Of a DNA stretch of 64,000 bases, positions 24,679 to 33,485 are shown piece after piece; positions within the stretch are counted from its first letter, which is position 1, and each line of letters opens with the position of its first letter. A program made the translations under genes and the position numbers. The notes under the pieces are model-generated. The model searched no databases. It saw only the letters and a list, made by a program, of their open reading frames with translations, and was not told the origin of the DNA. Source of the DNA: Streptomyces qinzhouensis (lineage in GTDB: Bacteria > Actinomycetota > Actinomycetes > Streptomycetales > Streptomycetaceae); NCBI RefSeq assembly GCF_007856155.1, contig NZ_CP042266.1, positions 7,502,001-7,566,000 of the forward strand. Reading direction: 5' to 3'.

Positions 24679-27600
24679 TCACGGGGATTCCTGGTCGACC
24701 AGCGCCGTCTGGATCTCGACGCTTTTGCGGCGAGTGATCCGGGTACCGCGGCCGGGGATCAGATTGCGGCCCTTGATATTGCCGAACACGAAACCCTCCG
24801 TCGGCGGGCAGGACAGCAGAATGCCGGGGGTGTTGACCTCCAGCATGCGGCGCAGCAGCGGATCGTTCAGACCGCGTCCCGCACCCGCCGCCGAACGGGC
24901 CACCACCAGGTGCATCCCCACCTCGTAGCCCAGCGCCAGATGGTCCATCAGCGCGGCGAACGGCTGGTTCAGGGGTCCGCCGCCGCCGACCATGTCGTAG
25001 TCGTCGACCAGGATGAACAGCCGCGGCCCGGTCCACCAGTCGCACAGCCGCATCCGGGACGGTGCGATATCCGCGCCCGGCACCCGGGTCTTCACCGCCC
25101 GCGCCGCGCCGTCCAGCAGTTCCTTGAGGGCGTCCAGCGATACCGCGTGCCCGAGGCGGTAGGCCTCCGGTACGGCCTCCACCAGCTCGCGCCGGTAGTC
25201 GACCACCATGATCCGTGCCTCGGCGGGCGTATACCGCTCCATGATCGCCTTCGCGGCCAGCCGCAGCAGATTGGTCTTGCCGCTCTCGGCGTCGCCGACG
25301 ACGATCAGATGCGGGGTCGCCGAGAAGTCGTGCCACAGCGTGCCCATGGTCTCCTCCTCCACCCCCAGCGGGATCCGCGGACCGTCGCCCCCGCCGGCGG
25401 GCAGTTCGGCGGCGGGCAGCAGGGTGGGCAGCATCCGTACCGGCGGCGCCGAAGGCCCCGACCAGTGCTCGCGCACCCGGGCCACCAGATCGGCCACACC
25501 GTCGGAGAGGTCTCCCGCACCGGTCCGGCCGTCCAGCCGGGGCAGTGCCGCCAGATAGTGCAGCTTGGAGTCGCGGGTCAGACCCCGGCCCGGTACCCGC
25601 GGCACCGCGGCCGCCTTCCGGACGTCGATCGTGGAGTCCAGCGGATCACCCATCCGCAGCTCCAGCCGGGTCCCGGTCTGGTCGCGGACCGCCGCGGTCA
25701 GCTCGACCCAGCGGGCGGTGGTCACCAGCAGATGGATTCCGTAGTTCAGACCCCGGGCGGCCAGCGCGTTGAAGGTGCCGACGTACTGGTCGTAGTCCTG
25801 GCGGACCGTAGACCAGCCGTCGACCGCCAGGAACACATCGCCGTGCGCCTCGTCGGGGAACTCCCCGGCCGCCCGGCGCCGCCGGTAGGACGCCATCGAA
25901 TCGATACCGTGCTCGAGGAAGAACCGCTCGCGCCGCGCCAGCACCGCGGTGACCTCGGACATCACCCGCCCCACCCGCTCCCGGTCCATCCGCGCGGCGA
26001 CCCCGCCGACATGCGGCAGCCCGGCCAGCCCGGCCAGCGTGCCACCACCGAAGTCCAGACAGTAGAACTGCGCCTCGCGCGGCGTATGGGTGAGCGCCAG
26101 CGCACAGATCAGGGTGCGCAGCAGCGTCGACTTACCGCTCTGCGGGCCACCCGCGATGCCCACATGGCCCCCGGCCGCCGACAGATCCACCACCAGCGGA
26201 TCACGACGCTGGTCGAAGGGCCGGTCCACCAGACCCACCGGCGCCCTGAGCCGGCCGCGCAGCTCCGTATCCGTCAGCCCGTACTCCGGGTGCGGGGTCA
26301 GTGAGGCCAGCAGCCGGTCCAGGGTGGACGGTTCGGTCAGCGGCGGCAGCCACACCTGATGAGCCGGCGGCCCGGCGTCCCGCAGCCGCTCCACGGCGAC
26401 CGCCAGCAGCGACCGGCTCTCCTCCGCGGACTGTTCGGGCTCGGCCTCACCGGGCACCGGCGCGGGAAGCTGCCGGGGCACCACCCAGCCCGCTGTCCAC
26501 GGCACCACCTGGCCGGCCACCCGCGCCCGGACCGCCGAACCGCTGCGCCGCCGGTAGGGCCCGGAGACATACGCGGCACGGAACCGGGTCAGCGCCTCCG
26601 TACCCGTCTTGACGAAACCGCTGCCCGGCGTCGGCGGCAGCTCATAGGCATCCGGTACGCCCAGTACGCCACGGCTCTCCATGGCCGAGAAGGTCCGCAG
26701 GCCGACCCGGTACGACAGATGCGACTCCAGCTGGTGCATCCGGCCCTCGTCCAGCCGCTGCGAGGCGAGCAGCAGATGCACGCCCAGACTGCGCCCGAGC
26801 CGTCCGATCATCACAAAGAGCTCCATGAACTCCCGGTGCGCGGCCAGCAGTTCACTGAACTCGTCGACCACGACGAACAGGCTGGGCAGCGGGGCCAGCG
26901 GCGCCCCGTCCGCCCGGGCCTTCTCGTACTCCAGCGCCGAGGTGTAGTTACCCGCGGCGCGCAGCAGCTCCTGCCGGCGGATCAGCTCACCGTGCAGCGC
27001 GTCCTGCATCCGGGCGACCAGCTCCACCTCGTCCGCCAGGTTGGTGATCACCGCGGAGGTGTGCGGGAGTTCGTCCAGGCCCAGGAAGGTCGCCCCGCCC
27101 TTGAAGTCGACCAGCACGAAGTTCAGGGTCTCGGAGGAGTTGGTGAGCGCCAGGGCCAGAACCAGGGTGCGCAGCAACTCGCTCTTGCCCGAACCGGTGG
27201 CGCCGATGAGCATCCCGTGCGGTCCGGTACCCCCCTGCGCCGACTCCTTGATGTCCAGCTCCACCGGCGTACCGCCGGGACCCACCGCGATCGGCACCCG
27301 CAGCCGTTCGGAGCGGCTGCGCCGCTGCCACAGCGACCGCGGTTCATGGCGGTACAGATCGGCGATGCCCAGCAGAGTGGTCAGCTCGGTGTCGGCGGCC
27401 AGCGGCTCGCTCGCCTCCCGCCCGACGCCCATCCGGTACGGCGCCAGGAGCTTGGCGAACGACACCGCGGCCGGTACGCCCAGGGTGTCCGGCCGCCCCA
27501 GCGAGACCAGTTGCTCCTTGCGGTCCCGGTCGGTACGCACCAGCCGCAGCGTCTCCTCGGCCAGATCGAGACGGAGCGTCACCCGGCCGGGCCGCCAGGT

Positions 27601-28650
27601 CAGCGCGGAGCCGAGATCCAACAGCACCGTATTGCGGAAGCCCGGGCCGTCCGCCCGGTGCCCGGCCGGGAGCGTCACCCCGTCGAACACGACCAGCACA
27701 TAAGGTTCTTCCCGGCCGGCCCGGGCCTCCGGATCGAACGGGGGGCGCTCGGCGAACTCCGGGCCGAGCAGTTCGTCCAGCTCGTTCACCGAGGTGACCA
27801 CCATGCGCACCGCGCCCGCGCCGTCCGACTCCGCCCGGTGCAGATTGTGCGGCAGCCACTTCACCCACTCCCAGTCCGCGCGCCGGTCATCGGCCGCGCA
27901 CACCGCGATCCACACGTCCTCGGGCGAGTGCACCGCGGCCAACTGCGCCACCATCGCCCGCGACAGTGCGCGGATCCGCTCCGGGTCACCGCGGAACAGC
28001 ACCCGCGCCCAGGTACGGAGATACACCGCGATCGGCTGCTGCGGGACCGTGGAATAGGCGCGGGTGAAACTGCGCAGCGCGTGCGCGCTCAGCGGCTCCA
28101 GGTCCTCCACCGGCTTGGTGGACAGCGGAACCAGCTTCAGACCCAGCTTCTGGTCGCCCACCGCGACCCGCACCTCGCCGAAGTCCTCGTCCGCCGGGCG
28201 CCGCTCCCACAGCCGGCTGGTGCCCACCAGCGACCACAGGGTGCCCGGCGCCGGATGCCGCCAGGCCAGCGCCCGCTGCTGCTCCGCGACCGCCGCCCGC
28301 GCCTTGCGCCGTACCTGGCGCAGATAGCGCAGATAGTCCCGCCGCTCGCCGTTCAGCCGCTGCTTCCGCTCACTGCTGCGGCGAAAGTACTGGCCCAGCA
28401 CCATGGCGGCCGCCGAGACCACCATGATGCCCAGGGCCAGATAGATGAACACCCCGCTGCGGGAACCACCCGGGCGCATGTACATCAGCACCATGGACAC
28501 CGACATCAGCGCCATCGGCAGGTAGTTCCACACCGCCGAACTGTCCGGGGTGACCTCCGGTAGCACGGGCGGTTCCTGGAGGCTCAACTCCCCGTCCGGC
28601 ATGTCGGGTCCGTGTCTGCGGGCGGGCCGACGGAAAAGGACGGTACTCAA
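24679..28650 (-). CDS. eccC: Type VII secretion ATPase EccC
   Basis: A 1323-residue FtsK/SpoIIIE-type ATPase, the motor of ESX/type VII secretion. Two N-terminal membrane helices (VWNYLPMALMSVSMVLMYM and SGVFIYLALGIMVVSAAAMV) are followed by three ATPase domains with Walker A motifs GATGSGKS (residues 483-490), GPQSGKST (about 835) and GDAESGKT (about 1119). All three keep the Lys, and the first keeps FVLVDFKGGATF as Walker B. The length fits a fused EccCa-EccCb. I start at TTG 28650, which has GGAAGGAG about 7 bases upstream; an in-frame ATG 183 bases upstream would give an implausible basic, low-complexity extension. It is transcribed away from eccD. Confidence 0.93.
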   Translation of the reverse strand: MSTVLFRRPARRHGPDMPDGELSLQEPPVLPEVTPDSSAVWNYLPMALMSVSMVLMYMRPGGSRSGVFIYLALGIMVVSAAAMVLGQYFRRSSERKQRLNGERRDYLRYLRQVRRKARAAVAEQQRALAWRHPAPGTLWSLVGTSRLWERRPADEDFGEVRVAVGDQKLGLKLVPLSTKPVEDLEPLSAHALRSFTRAYSTVPQQPIAVYLRTWARVLFRGDPERIRALSRAMVAQLAAVHSPEDVWIAVCAADDRRADWEWVKWLPHNLHRAESDGAGAVRMVVTSVNELDELLGPEFAERPPFDPEARAGREEPYVLVVFDGVTLPAGHRADGPGFRNTVLLDLGSALTWRPGRVTLRLDLAEETLRLVRTDRDRKEQLVSLGRPDTLGVPAAVSFAKLLAPYRMGVGREASEPLAADTELTTLLGIADLYRHEPRSLWQRRSRSERLRVPIAVGPGGTPVELDIKESAQGGTGPHGMLIGATGSGKSELLRTLVLALALTNSSETLNFVLVDFKGGATFLGLDELPHTSAVITNLADEVELVARMQDALHGELIRRQELLRAAGNYTSALEYEKARADGAPLAPLPSLFVVVDEFSELLAAHREFMELFVMIGRLGRSLGVHLLLASQRLDEGRMHQLESHLSYRVGLRTFSAMESRGVLGVPDAYELPPTPGSGFVKTGTEALTRFRAAYVSGPYRRRSGSAVRARVAGQVVPWTAGWVVPRQLPAPVPGEAEPEQSAEESRSLLAVAVERLRDAGPPAHQVWLPPLTEPSTLDRLLASLTPHPEYGLTDTELRGRLRAPVGLVDRPFDQRRDPLVVDLSAAGGHVGIAGGPQSGKSTLLRTLICALALTHTPREAQFYCLDFGGGTLAGLAGLPHVGGVAARMDRERVGRVMSEVTAVLARRERFFLEHGIDSMASYRRRRAAGEFPDEAHGDVFLAVDGWSTVRQDYDQYVGTFNALAARGLNYGIHLLVTTARWVELTAAVRDQTGTRLELRMGDPLDSTIDVRKAAAVPRVPGRGLTRDSKLHYLAALPRLDGRTGAGDLSDGVADLVARVREHWSGPSAPPVRMLPTLLPAAELPAGGGDGPRIPLGVEEETMGTLWHDFSATPHLIVVGDAESGKTNLLRLAAKAIMERYTPAEARIMVVDYRRELVEAVPEAYRLGHAVSLDALKELLDGAARAVKTRVPGADIAPSRMRLCDWWTGPRLFILVDDYDMVGGGGPLNQPFAALMDHLALGYEVGMHLVVARSAAGAGRGLNDPLLRRMLEVNTPGILLSCPPTEGFVFGNIKGRNLIPGRGTRITRRKSVEIQTALVDQESP

Positions 28651-29015
28651 GGAGCGCTCTCCTTCCGGGCGCCGCGGTGACGGCACGGGCGGGAATGGGG
28701 TGTGGGGGCGGTGGTGCCGTCCGGGACCGAGCGAGAAAGCCGAACAGGCACACGGACCAGGCGAGTTGGACAGACCGCCACGAAGTGTGCGCACCGCCGG
28801 GGCCGCCCCCGTGGGGCGAAACCCACCGGCCATGGCAGTCTACGATCGATCTCACGGTTCACTCGTCCGGACCTGCGCGAGAACTCGTACGCACCTGCGC
28901 GAGAAGAGGAACCGGCCCAGTTCCGCCGTGCGCGGCCCGGCCACGCACCCGCCCCACGATCGACCGACCCGCCGGAGACCTGACGGGTTCTCCCGACGAA
29001 GCGTGAGTTCTCCCC
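28651..29015. promoter_or_regulatory. Divergent promoter region between eccC and eccD
   Basis: This 365-base gap must drive eccC leftward and the eccD-eccB-esx genes rightward. Its main feature is the 22-bp tandem direct repeat at 28861-28904, annotated separately. I see no protein-coding frame with support and no unambiguous -35/-10 pair. Confidence 0.6.
28861..28904. repeat. 22-bp tandem direct repeat in the T7SS promoter region
   Basis: Two adjacent 22-base units (28861-28882 and 28883-28904) match at 20 of 22 positions; the common core is ACCTGCGCGAGA. A 22-base period places both copies on the same DNA face two turns apart, which is how SARP-type activators bind (direct repeats 11 or 22 bp apart). 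A SARP gene lies at the end of the T7SS locus (52486-54480). Binding is inferred, not shown. Confidence 0.55.
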
Positions 29016-30416
29016 ATGACCGACAGCACCACGTCCGAACTGTGCCGCGTCACCGTACGCGCTCCGGCCAAGTCCATCGACCTCGCGGTTCCCGCCGACG
29101 TCCCGGTCGCCGACCTGCTGCCGACCCTGGTCCGGTACGCCGGTGACGACTTGGCCGAACAGGGCCTGGAGCACGGCGGCTGGGTGCTCCAGCGGCTCGG
29201 CGGCCCACCGCTCGACGAGGACGCCGGTCTCGCGTCGCACGGTGTGCTCAACGGCGAGACCCTCTACCTCAGGCCGCATACCGACGCCCTGCCCGAGGTC
29301 CTCCTGGACGATATCGTCGAAGGCGTCGCCCAGACCATGGAGACCCGGCCGTTCGCCTGGACCGCCCCGGCCGCCCGCCGGGTTCTGCTGGGCCTGCTGG
29401 TGCTCACCCTGGCCGCCGGGCTCGCCGTCCTCGCCTGGCCCGGCCCCTCCGGCGGGCTGCGCGCCCTGGCCGCCGCGGCCACCGGGCTGCTGCTCCTGGG
29501 CGGTGCGGCGTCCGCCGGCCGGGCGGTCGGCGACGCGGAGGCCGGTGCCGCCCTCGGCCTCGCCACCGCCCCGTACTTCGCGCTGGCCGGCTGGCTGCTG
29601 CCCGGCGGCGCCCTCAGCGGGCCGGACCAGTGGGAGGTGCTGGGGGCACGGCTGCTGGCGGCGGGAGCCGCGGCGGCCGGCGGGGCGATGCTCGCCGTCG
29701 CGGCGGTCGCCGCGTTCGCCGCGCTGTTCCTGGCCCTGGTGGTGATGGCCGGTGCCGTGGTCATCGCCGGGGCGCTGATGATGACCATGGACCTCGGGCC
29801 CGGTCACGCGGCCGGTCTGATCGCCCTGACCGCCGTGGTGTTCGGGGCGTTCGTGCCGTCGATGTCGTTCCGGCTGTCCGGGCTGCGGATGCCGCCACTG
29901 CCCTCCAACGCCGAGCAGCTCCAGGAGGGCATCGAACCGCACTCGCCGTCCTCGGTGGCCGCCCGTACGGTGGTCGCCGACGGCTGGATGACCGGTCTGT
30001 ACGCCGCCACCGCCGCGGTCTGCGCGGCCTGCCTGTACGGTCTGGCCCACCGCTTCACCCTGCCCACCGTGCTGATGGCCGCCGCCCTGTCGCTGCTGCT
30101 GCTCCTGCACAGCCGCGCCCTCGGCAATATCCTGCAACGGCTCTCGCTGGTCGCGGCCGGTGTCTGGGGCGGGGCACTGCTGGTGTACGGCGCGGCCGCC
30201 GCGGCCGCGCCGGCCCAGCGGCTGCTCCTGGTCGCCGGGCTCGCCGCGGTCGCCGCCGCTCTCGCGATCACCTCCTGGACCGTTCCCGGCAGGCGCCTGG
30301 TGCCCTACTGGGGCCGGACGGCCGAGATCCTGCACTCCGCCATGGCCATCAGCCTGCTTCCGCTGGCCCTGTGGGTGCTCGGGGTCTACGGCCGGCTGCG
30401 GTCCATGAACGGCTGA
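29016..30416 (+). CDS. eccD: Type VII secretion membrane protein EccD
   Basis: A 466-residue protein with the EccD architecture: an N-terminal ubiquitin-like (YukD) domain (CRVTVRAPAKSIDLAVPADVPVADLLPTLV, residues about 10-90) and then about eleven membrane helices from residue 115 to the end (for example VLLGLLVLTLAAGLAVLAW). EccD forms the main channel-lining scaffold of the ESX membrane complex, anchoring EccB and EccC. The ribosome site is weak. It is followed by eccB after 50 bases, in the usual actinobacterial order. Confidence 0.9.
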   Translation: MTDSTTSELCRVTVRAPAKSIDLAVPADVPVADLLPTLVRYAGDDLAEQGLEHGGWVLQRLGGPPLDEDAGLASHGVLNGETLYLRPHTDALPEVLLDDIVEGVAQTMETRPFAWTAPAARRVLLGLLVLTLAAGLAVLAWPGPSGGLRALAAAATGLLLLGGAASAGRAVGDAEAGAALGLATAPYFALAGWLLPGGALSGPDQWEVLGARLLAAGAAAAGGAMLAVAAVAAFAALFLALVVMAGAVVIAGALMMTMDLGPGHAAGLIALTAVVFGAFVPSMSFRLSGLRMPPLPSNAEQLQEGIEPHSPSSVAARTVVADGWMTGLYAATAAVCAACLYGLAHRFTLPTVLMAAALSLLLLLHSRALGNILQRLSLVAAGVWGGALLVYGAAAAAAPAQRLLLVAGLAAVAAALAITSWTVPGRRLVPYWGRTAEILHSAMAISLLPLALWVLGVYGRLRSMNG

Positions 30417-30466
30417 CCGCCCCCGGCCGACCCACGGACCGCCGACTCGAAGGACCGACCGACTCC

Positions 30467-31996
30467 ATGCAGAACAAGCGCGACCAGGTCCAGGCCCATA
30501 TGTTCCTGATGGGCCGCCTCACCTCGAGCATTCTCCGCTCCGACCCGGACGCCCCGGAGAGCCCCCAGGGCCGTACCAACCGCGGGATCGCCATCGGCAT
30601 CATCATCGCGATCCTGGTCGCGGTCGGCGCCTTCGTCGTCGGCCTGATCAGCCCCGGCAAACAGAACACCTGGCAGACCTCCGGCAACCTCATCGTCGAC
30701 AAGGGCACCGGCGCCCGCTACCTCTACCTGGACGGCCGGCTGCGGCCGGTCCGCAACTACACGTCCGCCAAACTGCTCGGCGGCGCGAAGCTCGCCACCA
30801 CGACGGTGAGCACCGCCTCCCTCAAGGGCACCCCGCGCGGCACCCCCGTCGGCATCGAAGGCGCCCCCGACGAACTGCCCGCCGCGCGCGATCTGTCCCG
30901 GGCGTCCTGGCAGGTGTGCGTCACCGAGGTCCCGCGCGACGGCGGCACCGCACCGGTGACCACGCTCGCCGTCGGCCTGGACGGCGACGGCGACCGTCCC
31001 GACCGTACCCAAGGGCTGCTGGTGGCCGGACCCGACGGCAGCGACTATCTGATCTGGCAGGGCAGCCGGCTGCGCATCGACCGCGACTCCACCGCCGCGG
31101 AGGCCCTGGGCTACGCCTCCGTACGGCCGGTACCGGTCTCCGCGGCCTTCCTCAACGCCCTGCCCGCGGGCCCCGACCTCGCGGCCCCCGCCATCGAGGG
31201 GGCCGGCCGCACCGGACCGGAGCTGGGCGGCCGTCCCACCAAGGTCGGACAGCTCTTCACCCTGACCGTGCCGGGTGCCGACGAGCGCCACTATGTGCTG
31301 CGGGCCGACGGCCTGGCCCCCCTCACCGCCACCGAACTCGCCCTGCTGCTGGCCGATCCGCGGACCCGCGCCAAGGCCTACGGCGGTGCCGCGCCGACCG
31401 CCGCCGCCCTGACCTCCGACGCCCTGCGGGGCCGGCTGGCACCCGACGCCGGGCGGACCGCGCGTCCCGGCCGGGCACCGGAGACCCCGCCGAAGGCGGT
31501 GAGCGTCCCCCGGGACCGCACCCCGTGCGCGCTGGTCACCCCCGACGGCCAAGGCACCCGCTTCGGCGTCACCCTGGCCCCCACCGCCGATCTCGGCCCC
31601 CTCGCACAGCACTCCGCGGGCATCGCGGCCGCCGCCTGCCTGCCCGTCGACCGGGTCGCCGTGCGGCCGGGACGCGGCGCCCTGGTGCGGCTGGTGGGCG
31701 CGGGCGGCGGCGAACTCGGCGGCACGCTCTACCTGGTCACCGAGACCGGGGTGAAGTACCGCCTGGCCACCGAGGCGGCGGTGAAGGCCCTCGGCTATCA
31801 GGACGTCACCCCCGGCGAGATCCCCGCCCTGCTGCCCGCCATGCTGCCCTCCGGACCCGATCTCACCCCCGAGGCCGCCCAGGCGGGCCGGGCCTCGGTC
31901 ACCGCCCCCCGGTGCGCCTCGGGACCCTCCGGCGACCGTGCTGAGGCCGCGGACCGCCGCGGGTCCGCCGAGGACGACAACGAAAAAACAAGGTGA
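30467..31996 (+). CDS. eccB: Type VII secretion protein EccB
   Basis: A 509-residue EccB. The cytosolic start MQNKRDQVQAHMFLMGRLTS is near-diagnostic for the family. One membrane helix (IAIGIIIAILVAVGAFVVGLI, about residues 44-64) follows, then PGKQNTWQTSGNLIVDKGTGA and a large extracytoplasmic repeat domain. The first helix-adjacent motif GARYLYLDGRLRPVRNYTSA is also typical. EccB stabilises the complex on the outer face of the membrane. AAGGA lies 12 bases before the ATG. The C-terminal 25 residues are Ala/Arg/Asp-rich and variable. Confidence 0.92.
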   Translation: MQNKRDQVQAHMFLMGRLTSSILRSDPDAPESPQGRTNRGIAIGIIIAILVAVGAFVVGLISPGKQNTWQTSGNLIVDKGTGARYLYLDGRLRPVRNYTSAKLLGGAKLATTTVSTASLKGTPRGTPVGIEGAPDELPAARDLSRASWQVCVTEVPRDGGTAPVTTLAVGLDGDGDRPDRTQGLLVAGPDGSDYLIWQGSRLRIDRDSTAAEALGYASVRPVPVSAAFLNALPAGPDLAAPAIEGAGRTGPELGGRPTKVGQLFTLTVPGADERHYVLRADGLAPLTATELALLLADPRTRAKAYGGAAPTAAALTSDALRGRLAPDAGRTARPGRAPETPPKAVSVPRDRTPCALVTPDGQGTRFGVTLAPTADLGPLAQHSAGIAAAACLPVDRVAVRPGRGALVRLVGAGGGELGGTLYLVTETGVKYRLATEAAVKALGYQDVTPGEIPALLPAMLPSGPDLTPEAAQAGRASVTAPRCASGPSGDRAEAADRRGSAEDDNEKTR

Positions 31997-32076
31997 CGGC
32001 AAGAAAGCAAGCCCCGACTGCAATCCGGTCTCCCTAGCATCGAGGGCCTCGGACCGAACGATGGAGAGGGCGAAGC

Positions 32077-32418
32077 ATGGCCGCCAACGGAATGCAGCAG
32101 TCTGACGAGTCCGCGACCCGGAACGGCATCCAGGCACTGGAGATGGCCTTCACCGGCATCACCAAGTGCCGCCAGGACGTGGAGAACACCAAGAACAACC
32201 TCACGTCCCACTACAAGGGCAGCGACGGCAAGGCCTTCGCCGACCTCGTCACCGCCTGGGAGGAGAAGGCCGACGTCATCATGGTCAACGTCCAGGACAT
32301 GATCGAAACGCTCAACCACACCCTCGCCGAACACGGCAAGCAGCAGGGCTCATCGGTCGACTCGATCAACCAGGCGTACGCCCAGTCCGACGCCGTCTTC
32401 GACGCGCTGCGCGGCTGA
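32077..32418 (+). CDS. WXG100-like small secreted protein
   Basis: A 113-residue protein with WXG100 proportions: two helices around a central turn. The turn reads HYKGSDGKAF, so the usual Trp of Trp-x-Gly is replaced by Tyr; the downstream helix carries WEEKADVIMVNVQDM. It is a likely T7SS substrate that dimerises with the protein encoded next. ATG preceded by GAGAGGGCGAAGC. CTAGCAT at 32034-32040 may be the -10 of a dedicated promoter, as Esx genes are often highly expressed. Confidence 0.8.
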   Translation: MAANGMQQSDESATRNGIQALEMAFTGITKCRQDVENTKNNLTSHYKGSDGKAFADLVTAWEEKADVIMVNVQDMIETLNHTLAEHGKQQGSSVDSINQAYAQSDAVFDALRG

Positions 32419-32477
32419 TTCCGGCGCAGCCGGCCGTAACCGCCCATCCCGCTACCCGCACGAGACGAGGACAGGAC

Positions 32478-32798
32478 ATGACCGACTTCTCCGACGGCTA
32501 CATCTACGTCGACTACTCGCAGATGAGCAACGCCGCGGACGATCTGATCAGCCAGACGAAGGCGATCGACAGCATCCTCACCAACCTGGACGCGGAGCTG
32601 AACGAGCTCAAGAACTCCTGGATCGGTGACGACAAGGACGTGTACGCCCAGAAGCAGCAGGTCTGGAACAGCGCGGTCCAGGCGATGGAGGAGCTGCTCA
32701 CCAAGCACTCCATGCTGCTGACCAACGTCTCCGAGAACTACCAGTACAGCGAGCGGTCCCTGACCCAGATGTGGGACTCGGTGAAGATCGGCCGCTGA
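32478..32798 (+). CDS. WXG100 protein (EsxA/B-like)
   Basis: A 106-residue helical hairpin protein with a clear WXG turn, NSWIGDDKDVY (about residues 47-57). The N-terminal helix SNAADDLISQTKAIDSILTNLDAELNELK and C-terminal helix SAVQAMEELLTKHSMLLTNVSENY are heptad-like. The ATG follows GACGAGGACAGGAC. With the neighbour 59 bases upstream it makes the usual tandem Esx pair that is secreted as a heterodimer. Confidence 0.88.
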   Translation: MTDFSDGYIYVDYSQMSNAADDLISQTKAIDSILTNLDAELNELKNSWIGDDKDVYAQKQQVWNSAVQAMEELLTKHSMLLTNVSENYQYSERSLTQMWDSVKIGR

Positions 32799-32862
32799 CC
32801 CGGCCCGCGGGCCGCCGCCCGGCGGCCCGCCGAGCAGCACCCCGAACCCCAGGAGACGTGCC

Positions 32863-33369
32863 ATGGCGAAGGAAGACCCGAACGCGAAAACCGGCAAGCT
32901 CAGCATGGACAAGGCGGGCCTGCAGGCCTTCCAGCGCGACCGCGTCGAGCCGTTCCAGGAGGAGCTGCGCAAGATCGCCCTGGACGACCCGACCTTCGGC
33001 CCCTCCATGGGCAAGCTCATCGGTGACGCGGACTTCTCCGGCAAACGCGACTTCGACACCTACGGCGCCTCCCGGCCGCTGATGATCGGGCCGATGCTCA
33101 AGGAGAACCATCTGCACGGCAAGGGCCTCGCGCTCAACCAGGCGATCGGTAAATCGGCCGAGCAGCTCACCAAGATCTACGAGGAGCAGACCGGGCTCTT
33201 CAAGGACTTCGCCGACAACCTCGAAACCACCGTCGACACGCTGTTCGGGACCCAGGCGGGCAATCTCACCGGCATCGACGGCCAGGACTTCCTGGATGTC
33301 TTCGAGGACGTGGAGTCCGCTCTGAACGGTGGGCAGAGCGGCGGCGGGGGCAACGACAAGGACGACTGA
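32863..33369 (+). CDS. T7SS-linked hypothetical protein
   Basis: A 168-residue acidic, helical, soluble protein without signal peptide or membrane segment. I do not recognise the family. SKDKAGLQAF-like N-terminal helices lead to GKSAEQLTKIYEEQTGLFKDFADNLE and a Gly/Asp-rich tail (GGQSGGGGNDKDD). Size, helicity and position between the Esx pair and a large WXG coiled-coil protein suggest a secreted partner or chaperone. ATG with AGGAGACG upstream. Confidence 0.65.
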   Translation: MAKEDPNAKTGKLSMDKAGLQAFQRDRVEPFQEELRKIALDDPTFGPSMGKLIGDADFSGKRDFDTYGASRPLMIGPMLKENHLHGKGLALNQAIGKSAEQLTKIYEEQTGLFKDFADNLETTVDTLFGTQAGNLTGIDGQDFLDVFEDVESALNGGQSGGGGNDKDD

Positions 33370-33396
33370 CCGGCGGCCCCACCCTGTCGTTCCCGC

Positions 33397-33440
33397 CCGT
33401 CGTATCCGTCGGTCCCGTCCGTCGTATCCGTCCGTCGTAT
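33397..33440. repeat. Short direct repeats in intergenic spacer
   Basis: CCGTCGTATCC recurs at 33397, 33419 and 33432 (the last diverging after the core) in the 116-base gap before the coiled-coil WXG gene, mixed with CGTCC repeats. No function is evident; spacing is irregular. Confidence 0.6.
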
Positions 33441-33485
33441 CCCTCCGTCCCGTCCCGACCGACCCAACGCCCGGAGAGCCCCCTC

